Under the pieces are notes generated by a model. It did not search any database, was not told where the DNA came from, and worked only from the letters and a program-made list of their open reading frames with translations. From assembly GCA_902766735.1 (NCBI GenBank), contig CACXEU010000114.1, forward strand, positions 1 through 34,876: a stretch of DNA of 34,876 bases. Reading direction: 5' to 3'. Origin of the DNA: an uncultured Lachnospiraceae bacterium (GTDB lineage Bacteria > Bacillota > Clostridia > Lachnospirales > Lachnospiraceae). Positions 15,541-24,500 of this stretch are shown here, one piece after another. Numbering within the stretch: position 1 is the first letter of the stretch; each line of letters opens with the position of its first letter. The translations under genes were made by a program, and so were the position numbers.

Positions 15541-16296
15541 ATGAACGAAACAATTATTTATCAGAAAAGTTTTTGTAAAAGTAAGGAATTACTTTCTCTC
15601 TTGGAAAGCATCAATTCCGATTGCAATCAGAACGATGGCTTATGTCATCATTATTTTATTGATGAGGATTACCACGATTTTTCTAACCGACCATGTTGCT
15701 ACCTTGCCAAGGCCGGTGATTCTGTCGTTGGATTTCTTTGTCCTTACGAGATTGATGCATACAATGTGGAATTCTGTGTCTTCGTTCTTCCTACTTATCG
15801 ACGTCAGAAAATTGCCAGCCAACTCTTTTTTCATTTAGTCAGTGATTATGGAGAGCATTCTTATTCCGCTTCTCTTCTTACGGACAACAAACTTGGAAAA
15901 GACTTTCTGGAACGAATTGGTTTTACATACGGATGCTGCGAATGTAGCATGGCACTGTTCAAAAAGAATTTCCAAAAAGTTTCCCCGAAAATGAAACTGG
16001 ATGTCCATAAGGAAGAGGACACCATTTATGTAACCGGATTAGTCGGTGAGATTGAAATCGGAAGTTTTTGCTTCACCGTATCAAATACCACTGCCTGCAT
16101 TCATGATGTGGAGGTCAAAGAAGAATTACGACGCCGGGGGTACGGCTATGAAATGGTTGCTTCCGCGCTTCAAGATATTTTTGAAAAATATGACACGGTT
16201 ATTTTACATGTCACCAAGGAAAATACACCGGCATTTCACCTATATGAAAAATTGAATTTTCAGGTTTTAGAAGAATTACATTATTATGAATTGTAA
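15541..16296 (+). CDS. tandem GNAT N-acetyltransferase
   Basis: 251 aa from the ATG at 15541, with GAGGT upstream; the longer frame from 15499 crosses the promoter. Two GNAT units are visible. The first (about 1-140) has VEFCVFVLPTYRRQKIASQLF, in which the acetyl-CoA loop reads RRQKIA rather than the usual R/QxxGxG/A. The second (about 155-251) has CIHDVEVKEELRRRGYGYEMV with a full RRRGYG loop, then VTKENTPAFHLYEKLNF. The second unit is probably the active one and the first may be altered or bind substrate. The substrate cannot be predicted. It is monocistronic and convergent with lepB over a shared terminator. Confidence 0.85.
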   Translation: MNETIIYQKSFCKSKELLSLLESINSDCNQNDGLCHHYFIDEDYHDFSNRPCCYLAKAGDSVVGFLCPYEIDAYNVEFCVFVLPTYRRQKIASQLFFHLVSDYGEHSYSASLLTDNKLGKDFLERIGFTYGCCECSMALFKKNFQKVSPKMKLDVHKEEDTIYVTGLVGEIEIGSFCFTVSNTTACIHDVEVKEELRRRGYGYEMVASALQDIFEKYDTVILHVTKENTPAFHLYEKLNFQVLEELHYYEL

Positions 16297-16306
16297 TCTT
16301 AAACGC

Positions 16307-16338
16307 AAAAAGAGAAGCTGTTTCCAGCTTCTCTTTTT
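16307..16338. terminator. bidirectional terminator between the GNAT gene and lepB
   Basis: AAAAAGAGAAGCTG (16307-16320) pairs perfectly with CAGCTTCTCTTTTT (16325-16338) over the loop TTTC. T-tracts arise on both strands. Confidence 0.93.
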
Positions 16339-16340
16339 AA

Positions 16341-17141
16341 TTACTCATAATCCGGTCTTGTATAAAATCCTCTCCATGGGAGGTATCCGGTAACTGCTCT
16401 TGCTAAAATATCATCCTCGGAAACATAATTAGTTCCTGACCAATAACGACAATCCCAAGAATCATTTCGATTATCTCCCATCAGGAAATAACAATCCTCA
16501 CTGACTTTATATTCACCATCCGGTACCGACTTCGTGCTCTCAGAAACTCCTTCTAAATAAGAATCTTTCAACACGATTTGTTTTCCATTTAAATATTTCA
16601 CACCATCAGTAATAACAATCTTATCGCCCTTTTTCGGCACATAGAAATTTAAAGCACCACTATTATAGTCAATTCCTGTATCATATCCTGCGTTTTTAAT
16701 CCATTCTTCCTTCAGATAATTTTCCTTCAATGGTTTTTCCGAATCATTAATATATACTTTTCCGTCTACGATTTTTACTGTCTCTCCCGGAAGTCCGATG
16801 GTACGCTTTACATAAAGCTTACTATCCTTTGGTGTTTCTCCTTCAACATACTCTGGATTATTAAAAATAACAACATCTCCACGCTTCGGAGAAGCAAACC
16901 AATAAGATACACGCAATCCTATCATTCGATCTCCTGTCATAATGGTATTTTCCATAGAACCTGATGGAACAGTTGCATTAATAATAATAAAGTGATTAAT
17001 AATCAATGAAATTACTACCGCAAATACGGCAATTTCAATCCAACTTACTATTTCTTTTATTATATGTTTTTTTCTACTGAATTCCGGCTGTTTTCCCGTC
17101 TCCATCGTCTCAAAATTTTCATTCATTTCATATTCATTCAT
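16341..17141 (-). CDS. lepB: signal peptidase I
   Basis: 266 aa from the ATG at 17141, with GGAG six bases upstream; the open frame starts at a TTG at 17165, but that lies next to the promoter. One membrane segment (about 31-56) is followed by the catalytic Ser in PSGSM (Ser62) and the catalytic Lys in YVKRTIGLPGE (Lys112). The late motif GDNRNDSWDCRYW is the conserved box E. The part between the Lys box and GDNRN is long (YVPKKGDKIVITDGVKYLNGK..), as in many clostridial SPases. It removes signal peptides from exported proteins at the outer face of the membrane. It has its own promoter at 17174-17202. Confidence 0.94.
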   Translation of the reverse strand: MNEYEMNENFETMETGKQPEFSRKKHIIKEIVSWIEIAVFAVVISLIINHFIIINATVPSGSMENTIMTGDRMIGLRVSYWFASPKRGDVVIFNNPEYVEGETPKDSKLYVKRTIGLPGETVKIVDGKVYINDSEKPLKENYLKEEWIKNAGYDTGIDYNSGALNFYVPKKGDKIVITDGVKYLNGKQIVLKDSYLEGVSESTKSVPDGEYKVSEDCYFLMGDNRNDSWDCRYWSGTNYVSEDDILARAVTGYLPWRGFYTRPDYE

Positions 17142-17173
17142 TTCATTCTCCATCCTTTCGACCAAACATATTT

Positions 17174-17202
17174 AGTATAAACGTTCATGCCCCTTTATGC
17201 AA
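17174..17202 (-). promoter_or_regulatory. promoter of lepB
   Basis: On minus: TTGCAT, 17-base spacer, TATACT, 32 bases before the chosen ATG. It starts only 24 bases after the stop of the short anti-sigma gene. Confidence 0.75.
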
Positions 17203-17226
17203 TAATTCTTTACTTTTTCCCTTCTG

Positions 17227-17430
17227 CTAGATTGCATAAACTGAAAACAATGTTCCGTTTGCAAAAAGCAAACCAAGAAACACGATTGCCGCTTTTACAA
17301 TTCGATAAACAATATGCTCTGACTGCACAACCGAAAAATCTTTTCCATACATCAGCATCAGCTTTGTTTTCGTATAATCAGAAATATTTACTTCATCAAA
17401 GGTTTTATTATATAATTCTTTACCACTCAT
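17227..17430 (-). CDS. very short anti-sigma-like protein (probably truncated)
   Basis: 67 aa. The start overlaps the end of the sigma gene by 11 bases and has a perfect site (GGAGGTGCAATATG), so it is very likely translated. Residues 1-40 are a soluble, charged region (MSGKELYNKTFDEVNISDYTKTKL..) like the cytoplasmic part of DUF4179-type anti-sigma proteins; residues about 41-66 are one membrane segment. The protein ends there and lacks the outer domain of several hundred residues seen in the anti-sigma at 18134. The lepB promoter follows at once. Either the 3' part was deleted or this is a minimal membrane anchor for the sigma factor. Confidence 0.6.
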   Translation of the reverse strand: MSGKELYNKTFDEVNISDYTKTKLMLMYGKDFSVVQSEHIVYRIVKAAIVFLGLLFANGTLFSVYAI

Positions 17431-17908
17431 ATTGCACCTCCATCAGTTTTGTTTCTAATTTCTTTCTAGCTCTCATTAATTGGGTCTGCACCGTTGTCTC
17501 TTTAATCTCCAGAATTTCTGCAATCTCTTTTACTGAATATTCTTCATAATAATATAAGTGAATGACCACTCGGTATTTCTCAGGCAACTTCAACACCTGC
17601 TCGTATAACTCACTCTGTTCCAGCGTGGAAAACTCCTGTACATATTCCCGTCTTGCCTCATCTAACCCTGTCATTCGCCTTTTCCAAAACGATGAACAAT
17701 AATCCTTGCAGCAATTGACTGTTACCCGGATAAGCCATCTCTTTAAGTGTTCATCACTTTGAAATTCTTCTTCAGACTGAAGTAATTTAATAAACACATT
17801 CTGAAGAATATCTTCCGCATCATACTTATTCTTGCAATAACTGAGAGCTATTTTATATAGATTATTCGAATATCGTTCTACCGTTTTAATATACTCTGTT
17901 CGCTTCAT
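17420..17908 (-). CDS. sigma-70 family factor, ECF type (first pair)
   Basis: 162 aa from the ATG at 17908, with AGGAG five bases upstream; an earlier ATG at 17932 lacks a site. Region 2 is YKIALSYCKNKYDAEDILQNVFIKLL and HLKRWLIRVTVNCCKD. Region 4 is LPEKYRVVIHLYYYEEYSVKEIAEILEIKETTVQTQLMRARKKLE, a helix-turn-helix for the -35 box. There is no region 1 or 3, as usual for ECF factors. It overlaps a short membrane anti-sigma-like gene, which should hold it at the membrane until a signal arrives. Target promoters are unknown; its own promoter shows a SigA-like TATAAT. Confidence 0.9.
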   Translation of the reverse strand: MKRTEYIKTVERYSNNLYKIALSYCKNKYDAEDILQNVFIKLLQSEEEFQSDEHLKRWLIRVTVNCCKDYCSSFWKRRMTGLDEARREYVQEFSTLEQSELYEQVLKLPEKYRVVIHLYYYEEYSVKEIAEILEIKETTVQTQLMRARKKLETKLMEVQYEW

Positions 17909-17946
17909 TGCTTCTCCTACGTTGTTTTTCATGACTTTTATAATGC

Positions 17947-17952
17947 ATTATA
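17947..17952 (-). promoter_or_regulatory. -10 box before the first ECF sigma gene
   Basis: TATAAT on minus, in the context GTGTATAATGC, 38 bases before the ATG at 17908. No convincing -35 is found at 16-18 bases. Confidence 0.45.
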
Positions 17953-18083
17953 CACTAAATACGATTGGGAATGGAAAAATATCACAGTTTTTCAAAATTT
18001 TTTTCAAAAATCTTTTAATTATTGCGATGACATGCACCTAATTCAACCATTTCCTTCTTTTAGGTGTAAATCCCCCCAAAACA

Positions 18084-18122
18084 AAGAACCTGTCGTCAAG
18101 ACACTTGACGACAGGTTCTTTT
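18084..18122. terminator. strong terminator after the DUF4179 anti-sigma gene
   Basis: AAGAACCTGTCGTCAAG (18084-18100) pairs perfectly with CTTGACGACAGGTTCTT (18104-18120) over ACA, a 17-bp stem. On the minus strand, where the gene ending at 18134 is read, a T-rich tract (TTCTTTGTTTTG) closes it. The remaining gap to 17909 is AT-rich with no gene seen. Confidence 0.88.
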
Positions 18123-18133
18123 CCATCAGAAAA

Positions 18134-19318
18134 CTATTTTACATCTACCACAAAATCATGCTCCGATATTTTTTTCGCCTGTTCTTCTGTTTTTGCTTTG
18201 ATTAGTTCAAACATTTGATCTTCATTCTCCGTTACATAAATGTGCAATCTGGAGATTTTCTTTCCATTCACGGAAAAGAAATCTTTCTGAAGTGTTTCAT
18301 CGGTATCCCACACTTCCTGGAACTGAATCTTTTCTCCATCCTGATTAAATATTGCCATTTCATAATATTGATATTCCTTTGCTTTTCTCACTTCATCACA
18401 AAGACTAGCTTTTTCCGAATCGCTGTAGGTTTTTCCTTCTTTCCCGAATCCTTCTGCTATGATTTCATCATCTGTCATATTGGCATATGGCATGGTATAT
18501 GGAACATCACTTAGGACACATACCTGATAAGGAGAAACAAACACTTTTTTCACTGCAAATTTCTGGTCAATTTTCTCATCAACCACAATCTCTTTCCCCG
18601 CATCTTCATCCACCGTAAATGGGATTTCAAGTTCCCATGTTCCATCAACCATTTTCAGTTCTTGATTCTGTTCTAAGCCAATTCCTTTGATTCGAAGATT
18701 AACTGTTCCACCCTGATTCGAAATTTCTTCCCGATCAAATTTAACAATTCCTATAAAAGCATGATTGCCATCGTTTTCTCCAGACAGTAAAAGATCAAAG
18801 TCTTGTTCTTTTTCACTTAATGGTTCATCAAATTTCCAGGATGTCATAAGCTGTACAACTTGAGCATTGTCTTCTGACATTTTTTCGATTTTACTAAAAT
18901 CATACTTCTCTGACTCTGCTTTTAAGGAAACATACACTGATAACCCATCACTATATACTTCTGAAGCGGTAAGTTTGATGTTCTGATCTTCTGCTACAAG
19001 CTTTTCATCCGTCTGATCCTTCTCTGACAGTGTCTGTTTATTCGCATACTCTCCCGGATAAACTGCTTTTTGTTCCACTCTCTCAAAGATATGTCCAATC
19101 ACAGGAATTTTCGATGCTACCGCCGGATTTGTTACGCCAAACACGCCTCCGGACACAACCACGGCCAACGCTGCTGCTGCTACCTTAACACCGATTCCCC
19201 AATGCTTCTTTTTCTTACTCTCTACCATATTTAATGCCTCCTCAAATTTCTTATCTACCAGATCCGGCACAACCAAATCTTCATTTAATCCTTCTACAAA
19301 GTCTTCAAATCTCTTCAT
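18134..19318 (-). CDS. DUF4179-type membrane anti-sigma factor
   Basis: 394 aa from the ATG at 19318 (AGGA six bases upstream; an ATG eight codons earlier lacks a site). Residues 1-45 are cytoplasmic and charged (MKRFEDFVEGLNEDLVVPDLVDKKFEEAL). Residues about 46-68 are a membrane segment (VAAAALAVVVSGGVFGV), followed by NPAVASKIPVIGHIFE, a stretch typical of DUF4179 proteins. A large outer domain of beta-rich sequence follows (LTASEVYSDGLSVYVSLKAES .. FAVKKVFVSPYQVCVLSDVPY). It should bind the ECF factor encoded 37 bases upstream and release it on an envelope signal of unknown kind. Full length for the family. Confidence 0.87.
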   Translation of the reverse strand: MKRFEDFVEGLNEDLVVPDLVDKKFEEALNMVESKKKKHWGIGVKVAAAALAVVVSGGVFGVTNPAVASKIPVIGHIFERVEQKAVYPGEYANKQTLSEKDQTDEKLVAEDQNIKLTASEVYSDGLSVYVSLKAESEKYDFSKIEKMSEDNAQVVQLMTSWKFDEPLSEKEQDFDLLLSGENDGNHAFIGIVKFDREEISNQGGTVNLRIKGIGLEQNQELKMVDGTWELEIPFTVDEDAGKEIVVDEKIDQKFAVKKVFVSPYQVCVLSDVPYTMPYANMTDDEIIAEGFGKEGKTYSDSEKASLCDEVRKAKEYQYYEMAIFNQDGEKIQFQEVWDTDETLQKDFFSVNGKKISRLHIYVTENEDQMFELIKAKTEEQAKKISEHDFVVDVK

Positions 19319-19355
19319 ATCGTTTCCTTTCTTAATATCCATAACTTTTTTGTCA

Positions 19356-19877
19356 TTAAATTACTCGTTTTTCATAGTTCCCCATTCCATAATATGTTTC
19401 GAGATTTTTTCTGGCAGATTGCAAGCGTCCCTTCACGGCACTTTGTCCGATATGTAACACTTCCGCAATCTCTCTTACTTTTAGCCGTTCCACATAATAA
19501 AGTTCCACAACGATTCGCTGTTTTTCATTCAGGCAATGCATCATCTCATTCCATTCCACGCCGGCATAATCATGATCAACGACACCTTCTTCAGGGAGTT
19601 CATCCCCTAATACCCAACGTGCTCTTTGATTGTAAATTTTATTGCAATTATTGATCAGAATGCGAATCAGCCACGTTTTGAAATATTCCGGCTTTCGCAA
19701 TGTATGCATTTTTTCCCAACAATCAAGAATCGTATCCTGCATTGCATCAGCAATATCTTCTTCATTTTTTAAGATTGCCTTTGCCACCTTATACATACTG
19801 AGCTTGTGTTCTCTCATCAGTTCGGAAAATGCATCTTTATCATGCTTTTTTGCTTTCTTTACCAGTTCTTTGTTCAT
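19356..19877 (-). CDS. sigma-70 family factor, ECF type (second pair)
   Basis: 173 aa. Region 2: SMYKVAKAILKNEEDIADAMQDTILDCWEKMHTLRKPEYFKTWLIRILINNCNKI. Region 4: CLNEKQRIVVELYYVERLKVREIAEVLHIGQSAVKGRLQSARKNLE. The DxxQDT pattern in region 2 and the close partner at 18134 place it among SigV/SigX-like factors controlled by DUF4179 anti-sigma proteins. AGGA lies about eight bases before the ATG. It probably serves an envelope-stress or peptide-stress response; its targets are unknown. It is only distantly similar to the sigma factor at 17420, so the two pairs are not a fresh duplication. Confidence 0.92.
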   Translation of the reverse strand: MNKELVKKAKKHDKDAFSELMREHKLSMYKVAKAILKNEEDIADAMQDTILDCWEKMHTLRKPEYFKTWLIRILINNCNKIYNQRARWVLGDELPEEGVVDHDYAGVEWNEMMHCLNEKQRIVVELYYVERLKVREIAEVLHIGQSAVKGRLQSARKNLETYYGMGNYEKRVI

Positions 19878-19952
19878 TGTAATTTTCCTTTCTTGCCCCG
19901 GGTTTTTTAGGTCTTACACTTATTAGATAAGAAACTTGGCAATTTGGTCGAT

Positions 19953-19980
19953 AAAAAAACTGCCAATCGGCAGTTTTTTT
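19953..19980. terminator. terminator after gltD
   Basis: AAAAAAACTGCC (19953-19964) pairs with GGCAGTTTTTTT (19969-19980) over the loop AATC. It is symmetrical, so it works on both strands, and it lies 61 bases beyond the gltD stop. Confidence 0.9.
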
Positions 19981-20041
19981 CAATCCTATTTTTATAAGAG
20001 GACATTATTCATCCTACAGAAATATATCAGGTCTGTCAACA

Positions 20042-21526
20042 TTACAAGCTGGTATATCCCATCAATGACTCATCCACTTCTCTGGCACAGTCCCGGCCTT
20101 CTCGAATAGCCCATACAACCAAAGACTGTCCACGGTGCATGTCCCCGGCAGCAAAGATATGTTCCACATTGGTTGCATATCTTCCTGTTTTTGTGGCAAC
20201 ATTGGTTCTTCCGTCTGTTTCCACGCCGAAAGCTTTTGTGACATAATCCTCAGAGCCTAAAAATCCTGCTGCAATTAATACTAACTGACAATCCACTTCG
20301 TATTCACTGCCTGGAATTTCAACCATATTTAATCGACCTGTTTTTTCATCTTTCACAGCATCCAGTTTTACAAGAACCAGCTTTGTCAGATTTCCTTCCT
20401 GGTCTTTTACAAATTCCTTAACTGTGGTCTGATAAACTCTTGGATCATTTCCAAAAACTTCGATAGCTTCTTCCTGACCGTAGTCTGTCTTGCAGACTCT
20501 CGGCCATTCCGGCCAAGGATTGTTTGCACTACGGGTATCCGGTGCCTTTGGCATCATTTCTAACTGTAATACACTCTTTGCACCATGACGGATGCTGGTT
20601 CCTACACAATCATTTCCGGTATCACCACCACCAATGACAACCACATCTTTTCCTTTTGCAGAAATATAAGTTCCTTCCTTCAGTCCGTTATCTAATAAAC
20701 TCTTGGTCGTTGATGTCAAAAAGTCCACTGCGAAATAAATTCCCTTTGCATCTCTTCCGGTAGCCTTAATGTCTCTGGCATTTCTGGAACCGCAAGCTAG
20801 AACAACCTTGTCAAAATCATTCTGAATCTGTTCTGCTGTAATGTCTTTTCCCACATTGACTCCTGTCTCAAACACGACCCCTTCCTGACGCATAATAGCA
20901 ATTTTTCTTTCAATAATATGCTTTTCCAGTTTCATGTTTGGAATACCATACATCAGTAATCCACCCACTCTGTCATCTCGTTCAAAAACGGTCACACTGT
21001 GGCCACGCTTATTCAGCTGATCTGCCACAGCCAGTCCTGCAGGACCGGAACCAATAACAGCGACTTTCTTTCCGGTACGCATAGAAGGTTCTTTGGCATC
21101 TGCATAACCCTGCTCATAGGCGTTTTCGATAATAAGATGTTCATTGGAACGAACCGATACCGCATCTCCGTAAAGACCACAGGTACATGCTTTTTCACAA
21201 AGTGCCGGACAAACCCTAGAAGTAAATTCCGGAAAGTTGTTCGTCTTATGCAGACGATTATAAGCCTGCTGTAAATTGCCGTGGAACAATAAATCATTCC
21301 ATTCCGGAATCAGATTGTTCAAAGGACATCCGGAAGCCATTCCGCAAAGCATCTGACCATTCTGACAAAATGGAACACCACATTCCATACATCTTGCTGC
21401 CTGCTTCTGCTGTTTTTCTAAGGACAACGGTTCATGAAACTCATTAAAATTCTTAATTCGTTCCTTTGGAGCATAGGCCGGTGCATCTTCTCTTTCATAT
21501 TCTAAAAATCCTGTTGGTTTTCCCAT
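20042..21526 (-). CDS. gltD: glutamate synthase (NADPH-type) small subunit
   Basis: 494 aa. The N-terminal part holds the Cys pairs for two 4Fe-4S clusters (CMECGVPFCQNGQMLCGMASGCP at about 46-68 and CPALCEKACTCGLYGD). An FAD-binding motif follows (VAVIGSGPAGLAVADQLNKRGHSVTVFERDDRVGGLLMYGIP), then a second Rossmann motif for NAD(P)H (VVVIGGGDTGNDCVGTSIRHG), and a C-terminal AAGDMHRGQSLVVWAIREGR. It passes electrons from NAD(P)H to the large subunit for reductive transfer of the glutamine amide to 2-oxoglutarate. It follows gltB by 13 bases and both share one transcript ending at 19953-19980. Confidence 0.97.
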   Translation of the reverse strand: MGKPTGFLEYEREDAPAYAPKERIKNFNEFHEPLSLEKQQKQAARCMECGVPFCQNGQMLCGMASGCPLNNLIPEWNDLLFHGNLQQAYNRLHKTNNFPEFTSRVCPALCEKACTCGLYGDAVSVRSNEHLIIENAYEQGYADAKEPSMRTGKKVAVIGSGPAGLAVADQLNKRGHSVTVFERDDRVGGLLMYGIPNMKLEKHIIERKIAIMRQEGVVFETGVNVGKDITAEQIQNDFDKVVLACGSRNARDIKATGRDAKGIYFAVDFLTSTTKSLLDNGLKEGTYISAKGKDVVVIGGGDTGNDCVGTSIRHGAKSVLQLEMMPKAPDTRSANNPWPEWPRVCKTDYGQEEAIEVFGNDPRVYQTTVKEFVKDQEGNLTKLVLVKLDAVKDEKTGRLNMVEIPGSEYEVDCQLVLIAAGFLGSEDYVTKAFGVETDGRTNVATKTGRYATNVEHIFAAGDMHRGQSLVVWAIREGRDCAREVDESLMGYTSL

Positions 21527-21539
21527 AATTCTAATCCTC

Positions 21540-24500
21540 CTATCCTCTTGTCACTTCATAAAAGGCTTCAATCTGTGCCTGTTCCGGACTCAGTCCTTTT
21601 TCTTCCATTTTGGAAATTGTTTCCATGATTTTCTTATAGTCATGTGGAATAATCTTCTTGAATTTTGGAAGATATTCTTCAAACTGTTCCAAAATCATCT
21701 TTCCTTTTTCGGAATCGGTATAAGCCACATGTGCTTCAATCATATTCTTTAATTCCATGACATCTTCTTTTCCACTCACTTCTTCCATGGAAACCAAAGA
21801 CTTATTTACTTTCTTATATAAATCATTTTCGGTGTCAAGAACATATGCAACACCACCACTCATGCCTGCTGCAAAGTTCTTTCCAACCGTTCCAATGACT
21901 GCCACACGTCCACCGGTCATATATTCACAACCATGGTCACCCACACCTTCTACAACTGCATGGATTCCTGAGTTACGAACACAGAAACGTTCTCCTGCAA
22001 CACCATTAATATAAGCATGACCGCTTGTAGCTCCATAGAATGCCACATTACCGATAATGATATTGTCATCTGATTTGTAAGTTGCTTCTGCCGGAGTCTT
22101 TACAATAATCTTTCCTCCGGATAATCCCTTACCCAGATAATCGTTACAATCACCGGTTAATTCCATAGTCAGTCCCTTTGGAATGAAAGCACCAAAGCTC
22201 TGTCCACCGGATCCGGTACACTTCACAACATAGGTATCTTCTTCCAAGGTATCATCATATCGTTTTGTGATTTCAGAGCCAAAGATTGTTCCGAAAGAAC
22301 GGTCAATGTTTGTTACTGCCACTTCCACAGAAGCCGGATTTCTCTTTTCTAAATCCTTACCCATTTCCTTTAATAATACGGTAATGTCTTTAGTGGTTGA
22401 TAATTCGAAATCATATTCATTCTTATCTGTATAAGTAACACGATAATCAGCGAAATCTGTATTAATGATACGGTCTAAAGAAACTTCCTGCTGTTTCTTC
22501 TGCTGGATTCCTTCCTTGACCTTCAGAAGGTCTGCACGACCAACCAGTTCATCTAATGTTTTAACCCCTAATTTTGCCATATATTCCCGAAGTTCCTGTG
22601 CAATAAACTTCATGAAGTTGATGACATATTCCGGCTTTCCTGCAAACCGTTTACGAAGTTCCGGATTCTGTGTTGCAACCCCCACCGGACAAGTATCCAG
22701 GTTGCAGACACGCATCATGACACAGCCCATAGTTACCAATGGAGCTGTGGCAAATCCGTATTCCTCTGCTCCAAGCATTGCAGCAATGGCAACGTCACGT
22801 CCACTCATTAACTTTCCGTCTGTTTCCACAACAACTTTATCACGAAGTCCATTGGCGATTAATGTCTGATGTGCTTCTGCCAGACCTAATTCCCAAGGAA
22901 GACCTGCATTATAGATGGAGTTTTCCGGAGCTGCACCGGTACCACCGTCAAAACCAGATACCAGGATAACCTGAGCACCTGCCTTTGCAACACCTGCTGC
23001 AACGGTACCAACACCGGCTTCAGATACTAACTTTACAGAAATTCTTGCATCCCTGTTGGAATTTTTCAAGTCATAAATTAACTGAGCTAAATCCTCGATG
23101 GAATAAATATCATGATGTGGTGGTGGTGAAATCAAGCTTACACCCGGTGTAGAATGTCTGGTCTTTGCTACCCAAGGATAAACCTTCTTTCCCGGTAAGT
23201 GTCCTCCTTCTCCAGGCTTTGCTCCCTGTGCCATCTTAATCTGAAGTTCATCGGCACTAATGAGGTAACGGGAAGTTACACCGAAACGTCCGGATGCAAC
23301 CTGCTTAATTCTGGAGCATCGATTCTTTCCATCAGCGCCTATCGTCAATCGTTCGATACTTTCTCCACCTTCACCACTATTGGAACGTCCACCAATGGCA
23401 TTCATGGCGATTGCCATGGTTTCGTGTGCTTCCTGAGAAATGGAACCGTATGACATTGCACCGGTCTTAAAACGCTTCACAATGGAGTCTACACTTTCTA
23501 CTTCGTCAATGGAAATTCCTCCGTTTCCCGGATAATTGAAATCTAAAAGACCTCTCAGGTGAACCGGTGACATTTCTTCGTCAATCATATGTGTATACTG
23601 CTTAAACAAATCATAGTTTCCGGTCCAGGTAGACTGCTGTAATGTATGAATGGTAGCAGGATTGTATTTATGTGTTTCCTTTCCACTACGTAATTTATGC
23701 TCTCCGTTACTTTCCAGCGTCAGATCCACATCTAATCCCAATGGATCAAAGGCTTTGTCATGTAATGTTTCTACCGTTTTCTCAATGTCTTCCATGTTAA
23801 TTCCTTCCACACGGCTGACGGTTCCGGTAAAGTATTTATCAATTACGGAACTGCTGATTCCCACTGCTTCGAAAATCTGTGATCCCTGATAAGACTGAAT
23901 TGTTGAAATTCCCATCTTGGAGGCAATTTTAACAATTCCGCCAATAATTGCTTCATTGTAATCATCAATGGCTGCATACGGATCTTTGTTCAGCATTCCT
24001 TCATGAACCATCTGCTTGATTGTTTCATGAGCAAGATATGGATTCACTGCACTGGCACCATATCCCAATAAAGTTGCAAAATGATGAACGCTTCTTGGTT
24101 CTCCACTTTCCAATACCAGGGAAAGAGTAGTTCTCTTCTTTGTTCTTACCAGATACTGATGTACGGCTGAAACTGCTAACAAAGAAGGAATCTGAACATG
24201 ATATTCATCCACTCCGCGATCGGAAAGGATAATGATGTTTGCGCCATCCTTATGTGCCTTATCCACATCCACGAACACCTGCTCAATTGCCTTTTCCAGA
24301 CGAATTCCCTTAAAGTATACAATGGGAACTACTGCGGTCTTAAATCCAGGCATATTGATGTTCTTTAATTTCAAAATATCCGTATTCGTCAGAATCGGAT
24401 TATGAATCTTTAATACCTTACAGTTTTCCGGAGTTTCTTCCAGAATGTTACCATCCTTTCCTAAATAAACGGATGTTGATGTGACAATTTCTTCTCGAAT

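Noticed and set aside
22465..22869. 134-aa plus-strand frame inside gltB
   Set aside because: It is antisense to the conserved FMN and Fe-S region of gltB, and no promoter or ribosome site was seen.
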